Assembly: GCF_001640805.2 (NCBI RefSeq)
Contig: NC_066847.1
Span: 24,233,504-24,297,503 of the forward strand
Direction of reading: 5' to 3'
DNA length: 64,000 nt
Origin: Lates calcarifer
Lineage: Eukaryota > Chordata > Actinopteri > Centropomidae
A program made the position numbers and the translations under genes. The notes under the pieces are model-generated. The model saw only the letters and a program-made list of their open reading frames with translations, ran no database searches and was not told the DNA's origin. This document shows positions 34,312-45,000 of this stretch, piece after piece; position 1 is the first letter of the stretch, and every line of letters starts with the position of its first letter.

Positions 34312-34799
34312 TTTACACAAAGTTTACTTTTTCTCTGAAACATGTGTCTTGTGTAAACTTGTGTCATTTCTGGAACAAATCACCCACACTAAACAATTAG
34401 AATATCTACAGTGCCTCAGCCTACTGGACTGGTATCAGTTTGTTTACTCTACCTAAAGTACAGAGTGCAATTTTACATTCATGTTATGGATTAAAGATCA
34501 CCGTAGTTAAGATGGTGATACAGACTCTATTCAAATACACCACTAGAGGGAGCAGTCTACTCACCTTTCATACAAACAATGGCCCACTCCCCAGTCTATT
34601 CACATAGAGTTAAAAGCCACTAAGGCACCACATTTGAACTTTATCAGTTTTTTTTCCTTATAATAGGAATTGTCATGTAAATTATCATTGTCAAGCTTAA
34701 ACCTGTAAATGAGTTACTTAACTTCTTCTAGTCAGAGATTACACACATTATATATTGTTGCAGCAGTATAGTTACATATGTTGGATTATAAATTAGCCC

Positions 34800-36590
34800 T
34801 GTCCAATGTGTATTTTCATGAATTTTTTTATGTTCATGCCCCCCACAGGATAAAGTTTTAGAGCTGTGTGGTTTTTTTTATCTGTTGGTATGTTGCTCTG
34901 CGTTTTAAGGATGAAAAGATATAGCACATTAAATACAATCATTTATAGTCATTTCAACATCCCATTATTTCTTGAACTACTCAGTTACTGAGAATTTTAA
35001 CTGGCAAACGTGGTTATTTTTGTTTTACCAACTGGTAACTGCAGCTGAACACATCTGTCATCCCATTCATACCTAAAAATCAGGTTTAACATTCTTCCGC
35101 AGTACTTCAATAGATGAACTAAGAGTTATAAAATGTGTCAGGAAACCTGCCAGGTCTGGTCTGTGCAGTATTCTGTCTCAGATGAGAACAGCCAATATTT
35201 CAGACAGGGAGAAAGAAAAACATGGCCTAAAAACATTTCTGTTATGAAGTTTGAGCTGCAGCTTTGTGGTTACTCAGCTGGTCAGATTGTCTCACTTTTT
35301 CCAGCCAAGTGGCCAGTCAGTAAGTCTCACAGTAGCAGTCAGTCCATCAGTCAGCTGAGGCTGTGCTTTGGTATAGTGGTGCTTTGAACTGAATACTATT
35401 ATCAGCATGCTAAAATGCTCACAATGCTAGCATGTTGATATTTAGCAGATTAATAGCTAGATGTCTGTACAAAATTTCCACTTGCATCTGTCTTTCATGT
35501 ATTTTCATTATTTAACCGTCTCTTTAATCTTAATGTATTTACAGTGAACGCAATATGAGAATAAGCTTCAAATCCTAGATCCACAAACATAACCAACATG
35601 CAACATTACCACACACCTGCGCTCAGTGGAAACCATAGCATACCTGCAACCAGATGTGTCGACCACAGTGTCAGTCCCCAGCTGATTCAAGCTACTGAGG
35701 AGCTATAGTTTCCACTGAGGAGCTATTTTAAGAAGCAGGAGCAATTCTACAGGGGATAAGAGGTTTTTCCACTGTGTCACCTTCTAGGTGGGGTTCACTG
35801 ACAAAGGTCAAATGTCACCACCCACTGTCAGTGGGGCCTGGAGGGTTTGGGAACCCCTGGGTCCCACTTGATGACATGAACATCCTGGATTGTTAAATGG
35901 AAGTCCACAGGAAGAGGTGTAATCTAGATGCAGATGTGTGAAAACTTTCAAGATGTGTATTCATTTCGAGTGAAAAACACTTTGTACCTTAGAAGGGAAA
36001 TCAGTACAAATAATTCTACAATATGATGGAAGGTCTTTTTTAATTAGATGTCAAGACCAAAAATATTGGATCTTTTTGAGAAAGGTGACAAGTCTCCAGT
36101 ATTGATAAATGTGGAGCAGTCATATTGTTAGTGTTAGGTAATACTTGACATATATTTGACTGACCTAGAACCTACATAACACATCCACGAAAACTGCATT
36201 ATTTTTAACATAACAGTGTGATGTAGGGCAATGATCAGCCATACATCAAACAGCACAAGAAGTCACTTGTCATTAAGGCTACATCACTCTCTCTCCCTCT
36301 TCTCTTCATTATCTTTCATCTCTCACCCGCATCTTTTGGCTCCTATCCTATGTTTTCCTCTTGCTCTTCATTATCCAAAATCTAAGAGGTACTTGCTTCT
36401 TGATTAATTCAATGCAGTAAACTTAGCCTGTAGCTGCCATGCATTTACAAACAAATCATCACCTCCTGTTTCAGCCCGGTTAACAGCACCAACACTGTAA
36501 CATAAAATATACTCCCTGATGCTCCCTTCGCACCGCCGCCATCAATACAAAAATGTATTTTATCATTCAATGACAATAAAGAGATTCAAA
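34800..36590. other. Intergenic stretch between TRIM gene B and ccn3
   Basis: No gene recognised. It contains a fragment of a common fish repeat at 35395-35460 (TCAGCATGCTAAAATGCTCA, CTAGCATGTTGATATTTAGC) and the left inverted copy of the repeat that flanks ccn3 (35629-35860). Confidence 0.7.
35629..35860 (+). repeat. Left copy of inverted repeat flanking ccn3
   Basis: It matches the reverse complement of 40611-40822. Shared blocks include ACCAGATGTGTCGAC, GTTTCCACTG, GCTATTTTA, TTCTACAGGG, AGGTGGGGTT and TGTCAGTGGG. It also has an internal direct repeat (ACTGAGGAGCTAT twice, near 35693-35728). Divergence and gaps suggest an old dispersed element. Confidence 0.8.
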
Positions 36591-36612
36591 CTTTAATACA
36601 AAAAAATACACA

Positions 36613-36618
36613 TTTATT
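36613..36618 (-). promoter_or_regulatory. Candidate ccn3 polyadenylation signal
   Basis: AATAAA on the minus strand, about 1.27 kb after the ccn3 stop. It would give a 3'UTR of the length common for CCN genes. Not proven. Confidence 0.35.
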
Positions 36619-37888
36619 TTCAAATGTTGTGTTTTGCAGTATTGCTCCAACAGATACAGAAACAAGCAGTTTGAAGTATAACACATACCACATACCAATA
36701 TATACAGCTCATGTTTACATTGTTACTGATTAATGCTGTGTATTTGATACACACTCAAGCTATACAGCAAGTATTTACAAAACTTTTGTCTTTATAAAAA
36801 TAGCTGTCGTTTATGTGCACTACTTTTAACAAGAGTAATAATATCCATTCTACACCAACAAACACACAAACATATAACACAAGCATTATGTATTTTGCAA
36901 CAGGAGTAAGATTTAAGGCAGATGTTAGAAATGACACTAAGTCACCACAGTGACCTCTCTTTCATAGGTTTAGCCCTTGGTTGGGACCAGGTCAAAGTAC
37001 ACAGTCCAGTTATTTAAAGAATGTGTTCTATAGTTGGAAAATTCCCATGACAGTGCCGGTAAAAGGTAACAACTCACCTTATAATTCTATTTCCCTCAGC
37101 CTCCTTGCTTGTCTTTCTATTTCATTAATGCGAAAATGCTTGAATTACCAATTAAGGTGTCATAGTGTCACTGTACAGCAAGTGATGAAATTAGAGGGCA
37201 TAAAGTATTTGAAGCTGCTGGCTACATTATATAGCCAAAGCTTTCGTCCTCACAATTTAGGCTGCACAAAACACACCATGCATTTATGTTCTTTGTATAA
37301 AAAAATGCTAAATTCTGCCTGATTGGCCAACCTTAGTGTCAATCAAACTAAAAAAGCTGTGAGGCTATTTGCAGTCATGACACTGCTGTTTATGTACAAG
37401 ACCCTGTGATTGTACACCTTCATACTATTTGACCTCATAAAAAGAGGCTTGTCTGTTGTAAATGTCTGGTAGTTTATGCTACCCGATCTGGAGAGAAGCA
37501 ATTCCTCACAAGGTTTAAGTGCTTTACTTAGCAATAGTGAAGATGGCACTAATTTGTCCACAGGATGTTACATGATTAAATCCCTCTCCTAGCTATTTCA
37601 TTCTCTACGATCTCATCCTCAAAAGAGGGTTCTCATTGTATGAATACAAGAATGACTCTGACTCTCTCATAATAAGCCAATTTTTTTTTCATTGTTGACA
37701 TGTCATAAGTTATAGGCCTATATACTGTACAGTTTTAGGACTACCATACAGCATACTTAATGTTGTGGACACTCATTGTCCTTCAATCAAACTCAAGGAA
37801 TCCCTGGATTTATAGACAGGGTCATCAGCTACAATCTGGAATTACTGTTCATTTAAACTTCATTTTTATCCTATGGTGACTCTCTGAC

Positions 37889-38182
37889 CTATGACCTCAT
37901 GCCGCTGTATCCCAGCTCTGATGGCTGCCACACAGCATTGTCTCGGGGGCAGTGGCTGTGGCAAGCACAGGTCAGGATCACCATGACCGGCCTCCTGGCG
38001 GTTTTACCATTGGCACACTGGAACTCCACCAGGGCGGTCTTGGTTCTGTGGGGGGTACAGCAGCGTCCGTCTGTGCAGGAGCCACAGTAGCGAGGTTTGT
38101 AGGCCTGGACGCTGGTGCAGTTCCTATAGGAGAGGTGGACGGCTTTGTCGCTCCTCACCATCCTCTGGCACTTGCTGCCTCT
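37889..38182 (-). CDS. ccn3: ccn3 exon 5: C-terminal cystine knot
   Basis: Residues 258-354 and the TAG stop. [20 protein letters not shown] and CACHSHCP give the cystine-knot cysteine pattern. The C-terminal tail ([12 protein letters not shown]) is diverged from mammals. Confidence 0.94.
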   Translation of the reverse strand, partial: RGSKCQRMVRSDKAVHLSYRNCTSVQAYKPRYCGSCTDGRCCTPHRTKTALVEFQCANGKTARRPVMVILTCACHSHCPRDNAVWQPSELGYSGMRS

Positions 38183-40082
38183 CTGCGGGGAGAGAAAGAG
38201 CTGTTCACTGACTGAGTGCGTACCATATCTCTCAAGAAAAGCAAGACATTAAGTGTGCTACTGGCACACCATGTTGTTCCAAAGAACTCCCCCAAAAGTA
38301 CCTTTGGTGCGAGCTGCTTCAGCTGTGTCTGGTTCTGTACGTCGTCGCAGGGTCTGATCATACACAGCCGGCTCTGCTTCACCATCTCACACCGACTGTT
38401 CTTATTGGTCACTCTGGTGGACACCCCCATGCCACAGGTTCGAGAGCAGGCGCCCCACTCTGTGGTCTGCTCAATGCAGTTGAGGCTCGAGTCCCAATTG
38501 TCAAAACCCACTGTCTCTTCCTGACGATAGGCTGAAGGAACAAGCAGAAGGACAGAGGACCATGGCTTAGAGAGGATAAAGGAATCAACACATTATCTGA
38601 TGAAAATTACACATAGTTCAAATAAGTAGACAAAGCTGTTAAGAATATTATTATATATTTAGTTAACATTTAGTGAAAATGATCACACTTGTATGAAATA
38701 CTGCAGTTTCATTGCTTTCCCTTCCTATTAATAGGAGAAACTAACTCCAAACAAAAGTTTAAAAGCATATTCTTATAAAACCATCACTGACATAGTTGTG
38801 TTTGGATTGAACTAACTGCACAGTGGTATATTATATTACTGTTTCACATTCCAGACTAAAGTGACAACACTGTCTCCTTCCTCTGCCTTTCCTCTTCTTT
38901 TCTCACCCCTTATTCCATTTTCCTCTTTGCCTCCTTCCTCAGCTGCCTTACCCCGAACAGGTCAGAGAAATGTACATAACCTTTTCACTTTATGTCTGGC
39001 ACTTGAGTGACACAGACGTCAAAGAGGAAGAGGCGATTGTACGTCTATATCTGTCTGCGCATGTAGTCCATCTCATCTCACTGCACTTCCAGTCTCACTC
39101 ACCTGCCATGGCAAAGCCACCCAGTGCACTGGCCTCAGCCTGGGGATCACACACCCACTTCTCGCAGCACTCTCCAGGCAACTGAACCCTCCGTGGCATG
39201 GGGCAGTCTGGACCGGGCAACATCACGTCCACGTTGCAGCGCGGCAAGCAGGCGATCTGTCCGTCACGACACACACACTGGTACTTGCAGCTGGGGAAGA
39301 AGGTCTGGCCGTTCTGGTAGACAGAACCATCCAGAACACACACATGTCCCTCATGAGCTGGAGGAAATAGAGAAAGGAGGCAGGTTTTGTTTTAGTTTTT
39401 AAAAATAAATTACTCATGTCAGGACCAACAAGACACCCTGGATATGTTTATGAATGATGATACCAACAGCCCACTCACCTGCACAGATACCGGTCCTCTT
39501 GTGGACGTCAGCTGTGTAGTCGCACTGCAGCCCTTTACGTGTATCACAGGGGTTCATTTCAGAGCAGACCTGTCCTTTCTGACGGGCACACACCAGGCAG
39601 CAGACACAGTCGTCTAGGATCAGGGGCACCCCAGGGGGACACACGGGGGGCTCCTTAGGACACTGGCATCTCCGAGGACATGTCTGGGACCATACTATTG
39701 TAAACACCTGGGTGGGAGAGAAAATAAATTTTGTTGTTTTCTGGTACAAGTTAGTGAATCTAACTCTCTTTAAATCAATTAATATGATTAATTAGACATT
39801 AGATGTTACATACAAAAACAAGTTTGATTAAAGTCTGTTTCATCTGCAAAAATGAAAGAAGAAACATTGTCTTCATGCCTTCCAATCTTAACATTTTTTG
39901 CTGCAAGATAACCTAAAAGCTTCAAAAATTTTGAAAATATTGCCATTATTTTAAATCTGGTACTACTATATAAAATACTATCTAAATGAAAGTCAAGGAT
40001 GCTCTTTTGTGGTTGTAATGCCTACCTGTGCTGAAAAAAAGAAGAAAAATAGAGCTTTCTCTGAAAGATTGGACATCTTCAT
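37889..40082 (-). CDS. ccn3: ccn3 (nov), secreted matricellular CCN protein
   Basis: Secreted matricellular regulator of adhesion, growth and differentiation that acts through integrins and Notch-related partners (family knowledge). Five exons, one domain each as is usual for CCN genes: 40026-40082 signal peptide, 39479-39707 IGFBP, 39103-39357 VWC, 38302-38531 TSP1, 37889-38182 CT. Phases match at every junction, giving 354 residues against about 357 in human CCN3. [20 protein letters not shown] and [16 protein letters not shown] match CCN3 better than CCN1, 2, 4 or 5, and the CT domain excludes CCN5. The start gives a hydrophobic leader ([15 protein letters not shown]); a second Met at residue 3 is an alternative. 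It is transcribed towards the TRIM array, with a TATA box upstream. Confidence 0.94.
38302..38531 (-). CDS. ccn3: ccn3 exon 4: TSP1 domain
   Basis: Residues 181-257. [18 protein letters not shown] is the thrombospondin type 1 core, and CMIRPC ends the domain. Acceptor CCTTCAG, donor GTACTT. Confidence 0.93.
39103..39357 (-). CDS. ccn3: ccn3 exon 3: VWC domain
   Basis: Residues 96-180. [30 protein letters not shown] and [10 protein letters not shown] are typical von Willebrand type C blocks. Phase 1 on both sides. Confidence 0.93.
39479..39707 (-). CDS. ccn3: ccn3 exon 2: IGFBP domain
   Basis: Residues 20-95. Cysteine-rich [18 protein letters not shown] followed by [15 protein letters not shown], the CCN variant of the IGFBP GCGCC motif. 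Acceptor CCCAG, donor GTGAGT. Confidence 0.93.
40026..40082 (-). CDS. ccn3: ccn3 exon 1: signal peptide
   Basis: Nineteen codons, [19 protein letters not shown], then the donor GTAGGC. The hydrophobic core continues into exon 2 (VFTIVWS), with likely cleavage before QTCPRRC. Confidence 0.9.
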
Positions 40083-40256
40083 GTTTTGTAGAGCAGAATC
40101 AAAAATATCTGCAGTCAAAAAAGTGTTGAGTTGTCTTTAAGGGAGCTGAATTGAGTCCTTTGGTTCGGGATTGAATGTTCCCTCCGCTCTGGCTGTGGTG
40201 TAGCAGAAGGTTGTACTCTCTTTGTCGTTCTGGCTCAGGACTCCGGAGAGGAGGAC

Positions 40257-40264
40257 CTTATATA
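40257..40264 (-). promoter_or_regulatory. ccn3 TATA box
   Basis: TATATAAG on the minus strand, about 175 bases upstream of the ccn3 ATG. This predicts a start site near 40230 and a 5'UTR of about 150 bases. The surrounding CTATATAAGG is one base away from a CArG (SRF) box, of uncertain relevance. Confidence 0.7.
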
Positions 40265-40269
40265 GCGGG

Positions 40270-41580
40270 GCTGTCCTGCTGGCACCATGACGACAAACAA
40301 GAAGGAATGTTGGAGCGATCGCCCAGAGTGCTGGAGGAAGACGAGAGTCACATTTTATTGTGAGATCCTGTCAAAGAAGGTACCACAAACACACATGCAG
40401 AGGTTTTAGACTCTACAATTTAACATTCTGCTAACATTGCTTTTGTTTTTAATATATATATATATATAAGGATAATTGATCAGTGTAAAGTATATATTTG
40501 TACATTTGTTAATCAGAGAGTAATTAACTGATTTTCTTCCAAGCACTTCTTTTTTTCTTACTTGAAATATTCTTAGCAGTCCATGATGTTCATATTATTA
40601 CATGGGGCTTGAGGGTTCCCTTTATTCCCACTGACACTGGGTGGTTGGCCTTTGACCTCTTTCCTCAAACCCCACCTGGGAGGTCACAATGGAAACCCCT
40701 CTTATTCCCTGTAGAACTCTTTCTACTTCCTAAAATAGCAACACAGTGGAAACTTTTATTCATCAGTCGCTTGGATTAGGGGGGTTGTCGACACATCTGG
40801 TCAGAGATGTGTTATAGTTTGTTCTGAGCAGAGATATGTGGACGGATTTGGGGGTGAAGCTGGCTAGATCCCTGAATGGAGAATAACTGAAAAGATCAAT
40901 GAGTTTCATTCCAGTCCTTTGAATAAATCAGGATTTTATGACTCCCCTGCATGTTCTCTCAGACTCTATCAAAAAGTGAAAAATATGTGTAGAAGTCAAA
41001 GAATGAATATCTGCTACTTGTAAAACAAAAATTCAACTCTCAACTGCAACTGAATTTCTAGAGCACTGAAAACACAAGACAATTTTAAGATAACAATTAA
41101 AGAAATCATATCTTCAATTAGGTCATAATGTTTAGTTTTAGTTGAAACTGTCTTAGAGAGGCAGCTGCATTTATAGTACTGTTGAATTGTATTGTGTTAA
41201 GGACAACTACATATAAATCAGTATGAATAAATTAAATATTAGAAGCACCACTCAGTATAACGTGGTACTAAACGGCATTGCAAATTATAGCTTTTCTTGG
41301 GGGGTGGGGGGAATCTGTCTTTTTTTTTTCTTTCTTTTTTTCTTCTAGAAAATAAAGTTTAAATAATGCAGATGAAACTCACTCACTGTGGATTTGGTTC
41401 CTGTACCTCTTTGGTGCCCTCTCCTGGTAGTTTTGAAAAAGATGCTGTAGTAACTGCATTAATTTATCAGGATTGTGAAAACTTCCCCCAAACAAGTCAA
41501 ACTATTAGCAAAATCGTATACTTTTAGAAAGATTCAAAAATAACATACAGATAAAAAAAAAAATACACACAATTACTTTA
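40270..41580. other. Upstream flank of ccn3
   Basis: No gene recognised. It holds a TA tract near 40452-40468, the right inverted repeat copy at 40611-40822, and a T/C-rich stretch near 41318-41345. ccn3 regulatory elements may lie here, but none can be specified. Confidence 0.6.
40611..40822 (-). repeat. Right copy of inverted repeat flanking ccn3
   Basis: Reverse-complement homologue of 35629-35860. It ends with GTCGACACATCTGGT at about 40788-40802 and begins with GAGGGTTCCC. It lies about 350 bases upstream of the ccn3 TATA box. Confidence 0.8.
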
Positions 41581-41589
41581 ATTATAAGT

Positions 41590-42065
41590 TTCACCTCCTC
41601 GTGCTTCTCGGTTTCGCCGCCCACAGGCCGCCGACCTCACTCCGGCTCAGTTCAGGTTGCGGGTGGCGGGTTAACCGAAACAAGAACGTGGCTGCTAGCC
41701 AAACCGAAGTTAGTGGATCAATCGAAAGAACGGGCATATTTATTGTGAAAGACAAAGCTAACGAAAAAACAACAATAAGACGGAGGAGGGCCACGTTGGG
41801 AAAAGAGCACTCCACCGACATCAGCGGCTGAATGCTAACTGCTAGCATGGAATTAGCCTGCCGCTAATGCCACCAGCCGCTATGTTACCTGGGTCAGGCT
41901 CATTCCTCAGGTTTGGACGTTTGGTCTTAAGTGTAAACAGTAACACACCAAGATAACCCAGGACATTATCATACAGCAGTTGTCCATTGCCTGGGAGTTG
42001 GGTGTCATGGTGGATATTTCTGTGGAAAGGACCTCGGCAGACAGCAACACACACCTGGGTCTCAG
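41590..42065 (+). promoter_or_regulatory. CpG-rich putative promoter and first exon of an unidentified gene
   Basis: A CpG-dense block at 41590-41890 in otherwise CpG-poor sequence. It is followed by a segment ending CTCAG|GTAAGA at 42065/42066, a near-consensus plus-strand donor. An ATG at 42007 opens 19 codons up to that donor (MVDISVERTSADSNTHLGL), but the peptide is not one I recognise and no matching second exon was found. The exon may be noncoding, or part of a lncRNA. Confidence 0.4.
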
Positions 42066-42069
42066 GTAA

Positions 42070-45000
42070 GACAACTTGCTACGCTACTGTGCTAATATTT
42101 ATCGCTGGTTTAATGAGCAGTGCAACTGTCTTGTCTGTTTGAGTCCATGGGTTCATGGCTTTGTTAATGAGGTGCGACCTTCAGGTGCCAAATATGTACT
42201 GTAATTCTGGTTTGATAGAGGTGGCAGCCCGACAGGTAGGTGCTTCTAAGAGGAGATAATAGTATTTAGTATTAGGGTTTGAAATTCAGAGCACTAATTT
42301 AATTTTGAACTGATATTTGATGAGGGGCGGTTTGTGAAAATTAGAGAGTATGTAGTTGTAAGCTTACGTGTTGTAGGAGCTCAGTGTTGAAAATGTTCTA
42401 TTCTTGATACTTGACTTGGACCATGTGGTTACACCCACTGCTACCAGTTTTATTTATGTATTTGTTGTCTGTTGCTATAGCAATTTCTTAGTCTTGGGAA
42501 AGTCAGATATCTGAAATATGTGACCTAGAAACTCTTAACAACAACCACATCAGGCCAGCTGTTTTGGATAACATTTATATGCAGGTTCCAAATTAAATTC
42601 TCCCCAATTTTGCTTCCTCTACTAAAGAAATATTTCACCTCCAGACACCTTGTAGAATTCTTGGTCTGGACTTCCTGTCCATCCCTAGTCCATCTATACG
42701 GTCACTCATCCAGTTAGTGAATAACAGAAAGAATGTGAAGTTAAGGACTGCTTTCTAAATGACCTGTGATTCCAGCAAGCAGTGGATAGCTCTGCCAAAA
42801 TCTTGATTCAGTGTTGTTCAAACAGTTTGCAAATGGAAGTTGAAGAATGTCAAATGTAACAGGATGGCTGTGTTTGCCTACTCTGTGTGGATTTCTGCTC
42901 CTTTATCGCCTCTACTGTGGTCTTTTTCTAGCAAATTCTGTCTCTGAAGAGTGAAACAAACCAGGAGATGCTACCTGACACGTTTTTCTCAGATGCTGTA
43001 CTCGTAGTTGAATATGGATTGAGTTTCATAGCTGGTATGGGTAAAAGGGATACTGTACTGATAAAACCATTGGCCCTATGAATCAGCTCTGACTATTTGT
43101 GCTGAAATGCTTTTATCAACATTGCAAGTAGACTTTAATTTGTAAAACTGTCTACATTGTTTTGTTCCCCTCAGAGCCTTGACCTTATCATAATTAGATA
43201 AATTGAGTACAGTAAGAGGTTAGGTCAGTGGGCCTCCACTCCTTGGAAGGCAGCCACCTATTTAACCTAAAAACAGGCCTACGTGAATCATTAGGCCTCT
43301 GTCAATTTTAGTCTTTCCTTCTCATATCTCTTTTAAGTTTAAAATGCATTTAATTCCTTTGATTGTAATTCCTCAAAACAGTTCTTCCTTAGTCACTCAC
43401 TGGCAGGGAGGAAGTATAATCTCTTTGTTTCATTTTTCCCTTAAAATTCCTTAATTTGATTTTCTGTATTTCTCACAGATACCCTGTTAGACCGCTGATC
43501 TGAAAGTTAGTAATGATTAAATTATGAAGACTGGTGAAAAGTAAAAAAAAATACAAATATACATCCTGGAAAACGTTTTATTATTTGCTGTCTTTGACAG
43601 CTTGGCATGGTATGGCAAAGTGTGATATCTCCCAGGAACGAGGTGGGAAGTCTGCATACGCACATTAATGGTATCTGTGAAATATTTCCACTCTCCTCTA
43701 GAGAGGAGAGAGGTGCATATGGAAGAGAAACAGACAGGGGGACAGAGATGGAGTAATGAGAGGAAGAGAGGTAGCTGGCATCTCATGGACAGATGTTGAG
43801 GAGGAAGGGGAAAGAAAAGAGAAGGATGGAAAAAAGCTGGAGTAGGGTGGACGGTGCGGTGGGGAGGTTTAGTGGATGTTTCTTTGGGTGTGTCTGTCTC
43901 CTTTGTCCAGAGGGGGTCTGTGGCCGCACCAGTGCTTGTTGAGATTTTACACTTGTTATCACACTCATCTTTTGCTTACCTTGAAAATGCACTTCATCCC
44001 CCAGTGGCAGGGAATGGTTCAGTACCACTTTAAACTGAGGTTTGACATAGTCCTTTCTAAACAAAGAAAGATCAGACTGTGGAGGCCTTCAGCTAACAGT
44101 CGGTCTGTCGGCCTGCTAGCTGTTGGTGTTGGACTCTGTTGTATGGCTTCAAGCCTTTTGCCAAGTGGTCAGGCCACACAGTCGATGCCGCCTCTGAGGG
44201 CTTCACCATGGTTTGCTCAGAGTTTATATGGACAGTCTAATGACATTTTGCAACAGATTTGTGGTCAACAGTCTGTGTGGCGCAGTAGGTTGAGGATTCA
44301 GCATCTTCTTTGTGCCTTATGTCATGTTGTTCAGTCTACATCTAGAAACTTATATTTTATTTTATGCTTTTCAGTTTAAGGTCAGCATTCCTTTTTCTTG
44401 AGTTGTAGTGTGGGACTCTGTAGTCATTTTGGACCATTTTCCTGATGAATTTAATGCAGTCATGGGTTTTTTGGGAAGTAAAGTTTAGTCATTAACTGTT
44501 GTTCCGGCACTCTGAAGCATATATTCATTCATGAATCCTTGCAGGCACAGTATTTGTTCAGGAACATCAAAACCCATTCAGGCAAAATCATATTACTGAT
44601 TAGGTTATCCATTTATCATTAGTTACTCTTGGCAGCCAAACAATGCTGTCTGAGCTCTCATGGTTGCAGTCTTTCACAGACTAAACTTTGGATGAGAATC
44701 TCATTTCCTTATAAATTAAAACAAAAACATCATTAAATGTTGCATGTCAAGGAAATGACACATTTCAGCAGGTGTAATGGGCTATTAAGTAAGTACATGG
44801 ACTCTTATTTCATTAGTCTGATACAGCTAAAAAAAAAAAAAAAAAGATTGAAAAGTTTTTGGCTGGAATTAAATCTTGACAGAGAAGCTTGTCCTGTCCA
44901 GATTTTTGGTCGTATTCTGTGCATGAGATGGTTTTCTATTTCAGTAAGTAATTTAGTCATCATTGTTTTATAAAAAGGTCTTTTGCTGTTTTCCTTACTC

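Larger units (their letters stand above)
27836..34800 (+). repeat. Tandem segmental duplication carrying the two TRIM genes
   Basis: Unit A runs from 27836 to about 30650, and unit B from 31257 to about 34700. Homology starts at TTTTGCTG followed by AGAGAATATTT in both. It covers the upstream region (AGAGCAGAGACTTTACAGAC), leader exon, intron, coding exon and 3' flank (CTCTATTCAAATACACCA, TCTACTCACCTTTCATAC). Flanks and introns differ visibly between the copies, so the duplication is not recent. Confidence 0.85.

Noticed and set aside
37889..40082. Assignment of the CCN gene to ccn1, ccn2, ccn4 or ccn5
   Set aside because: The TSP1 block [18 protein letters not shown] and the VWC/CT spacing fit CCN3; CCN5 lacks the CT domain present here.
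42930..43080. Possible second exon after CTTTTTCTAG at 42932
   Set aside because: Joining it to the candidate first exon at 42065 gives a stop within a few codons in the required phase, and the peptide is not recognisable.
43876..44379. Open frame of 167 codons on the plus strand in the gene-poor stretch
   Set aside because: No recognisable domain, no convincing splice or promoter context. A frame of this length is expected once or twice by chance in 64 kb read in six frames.
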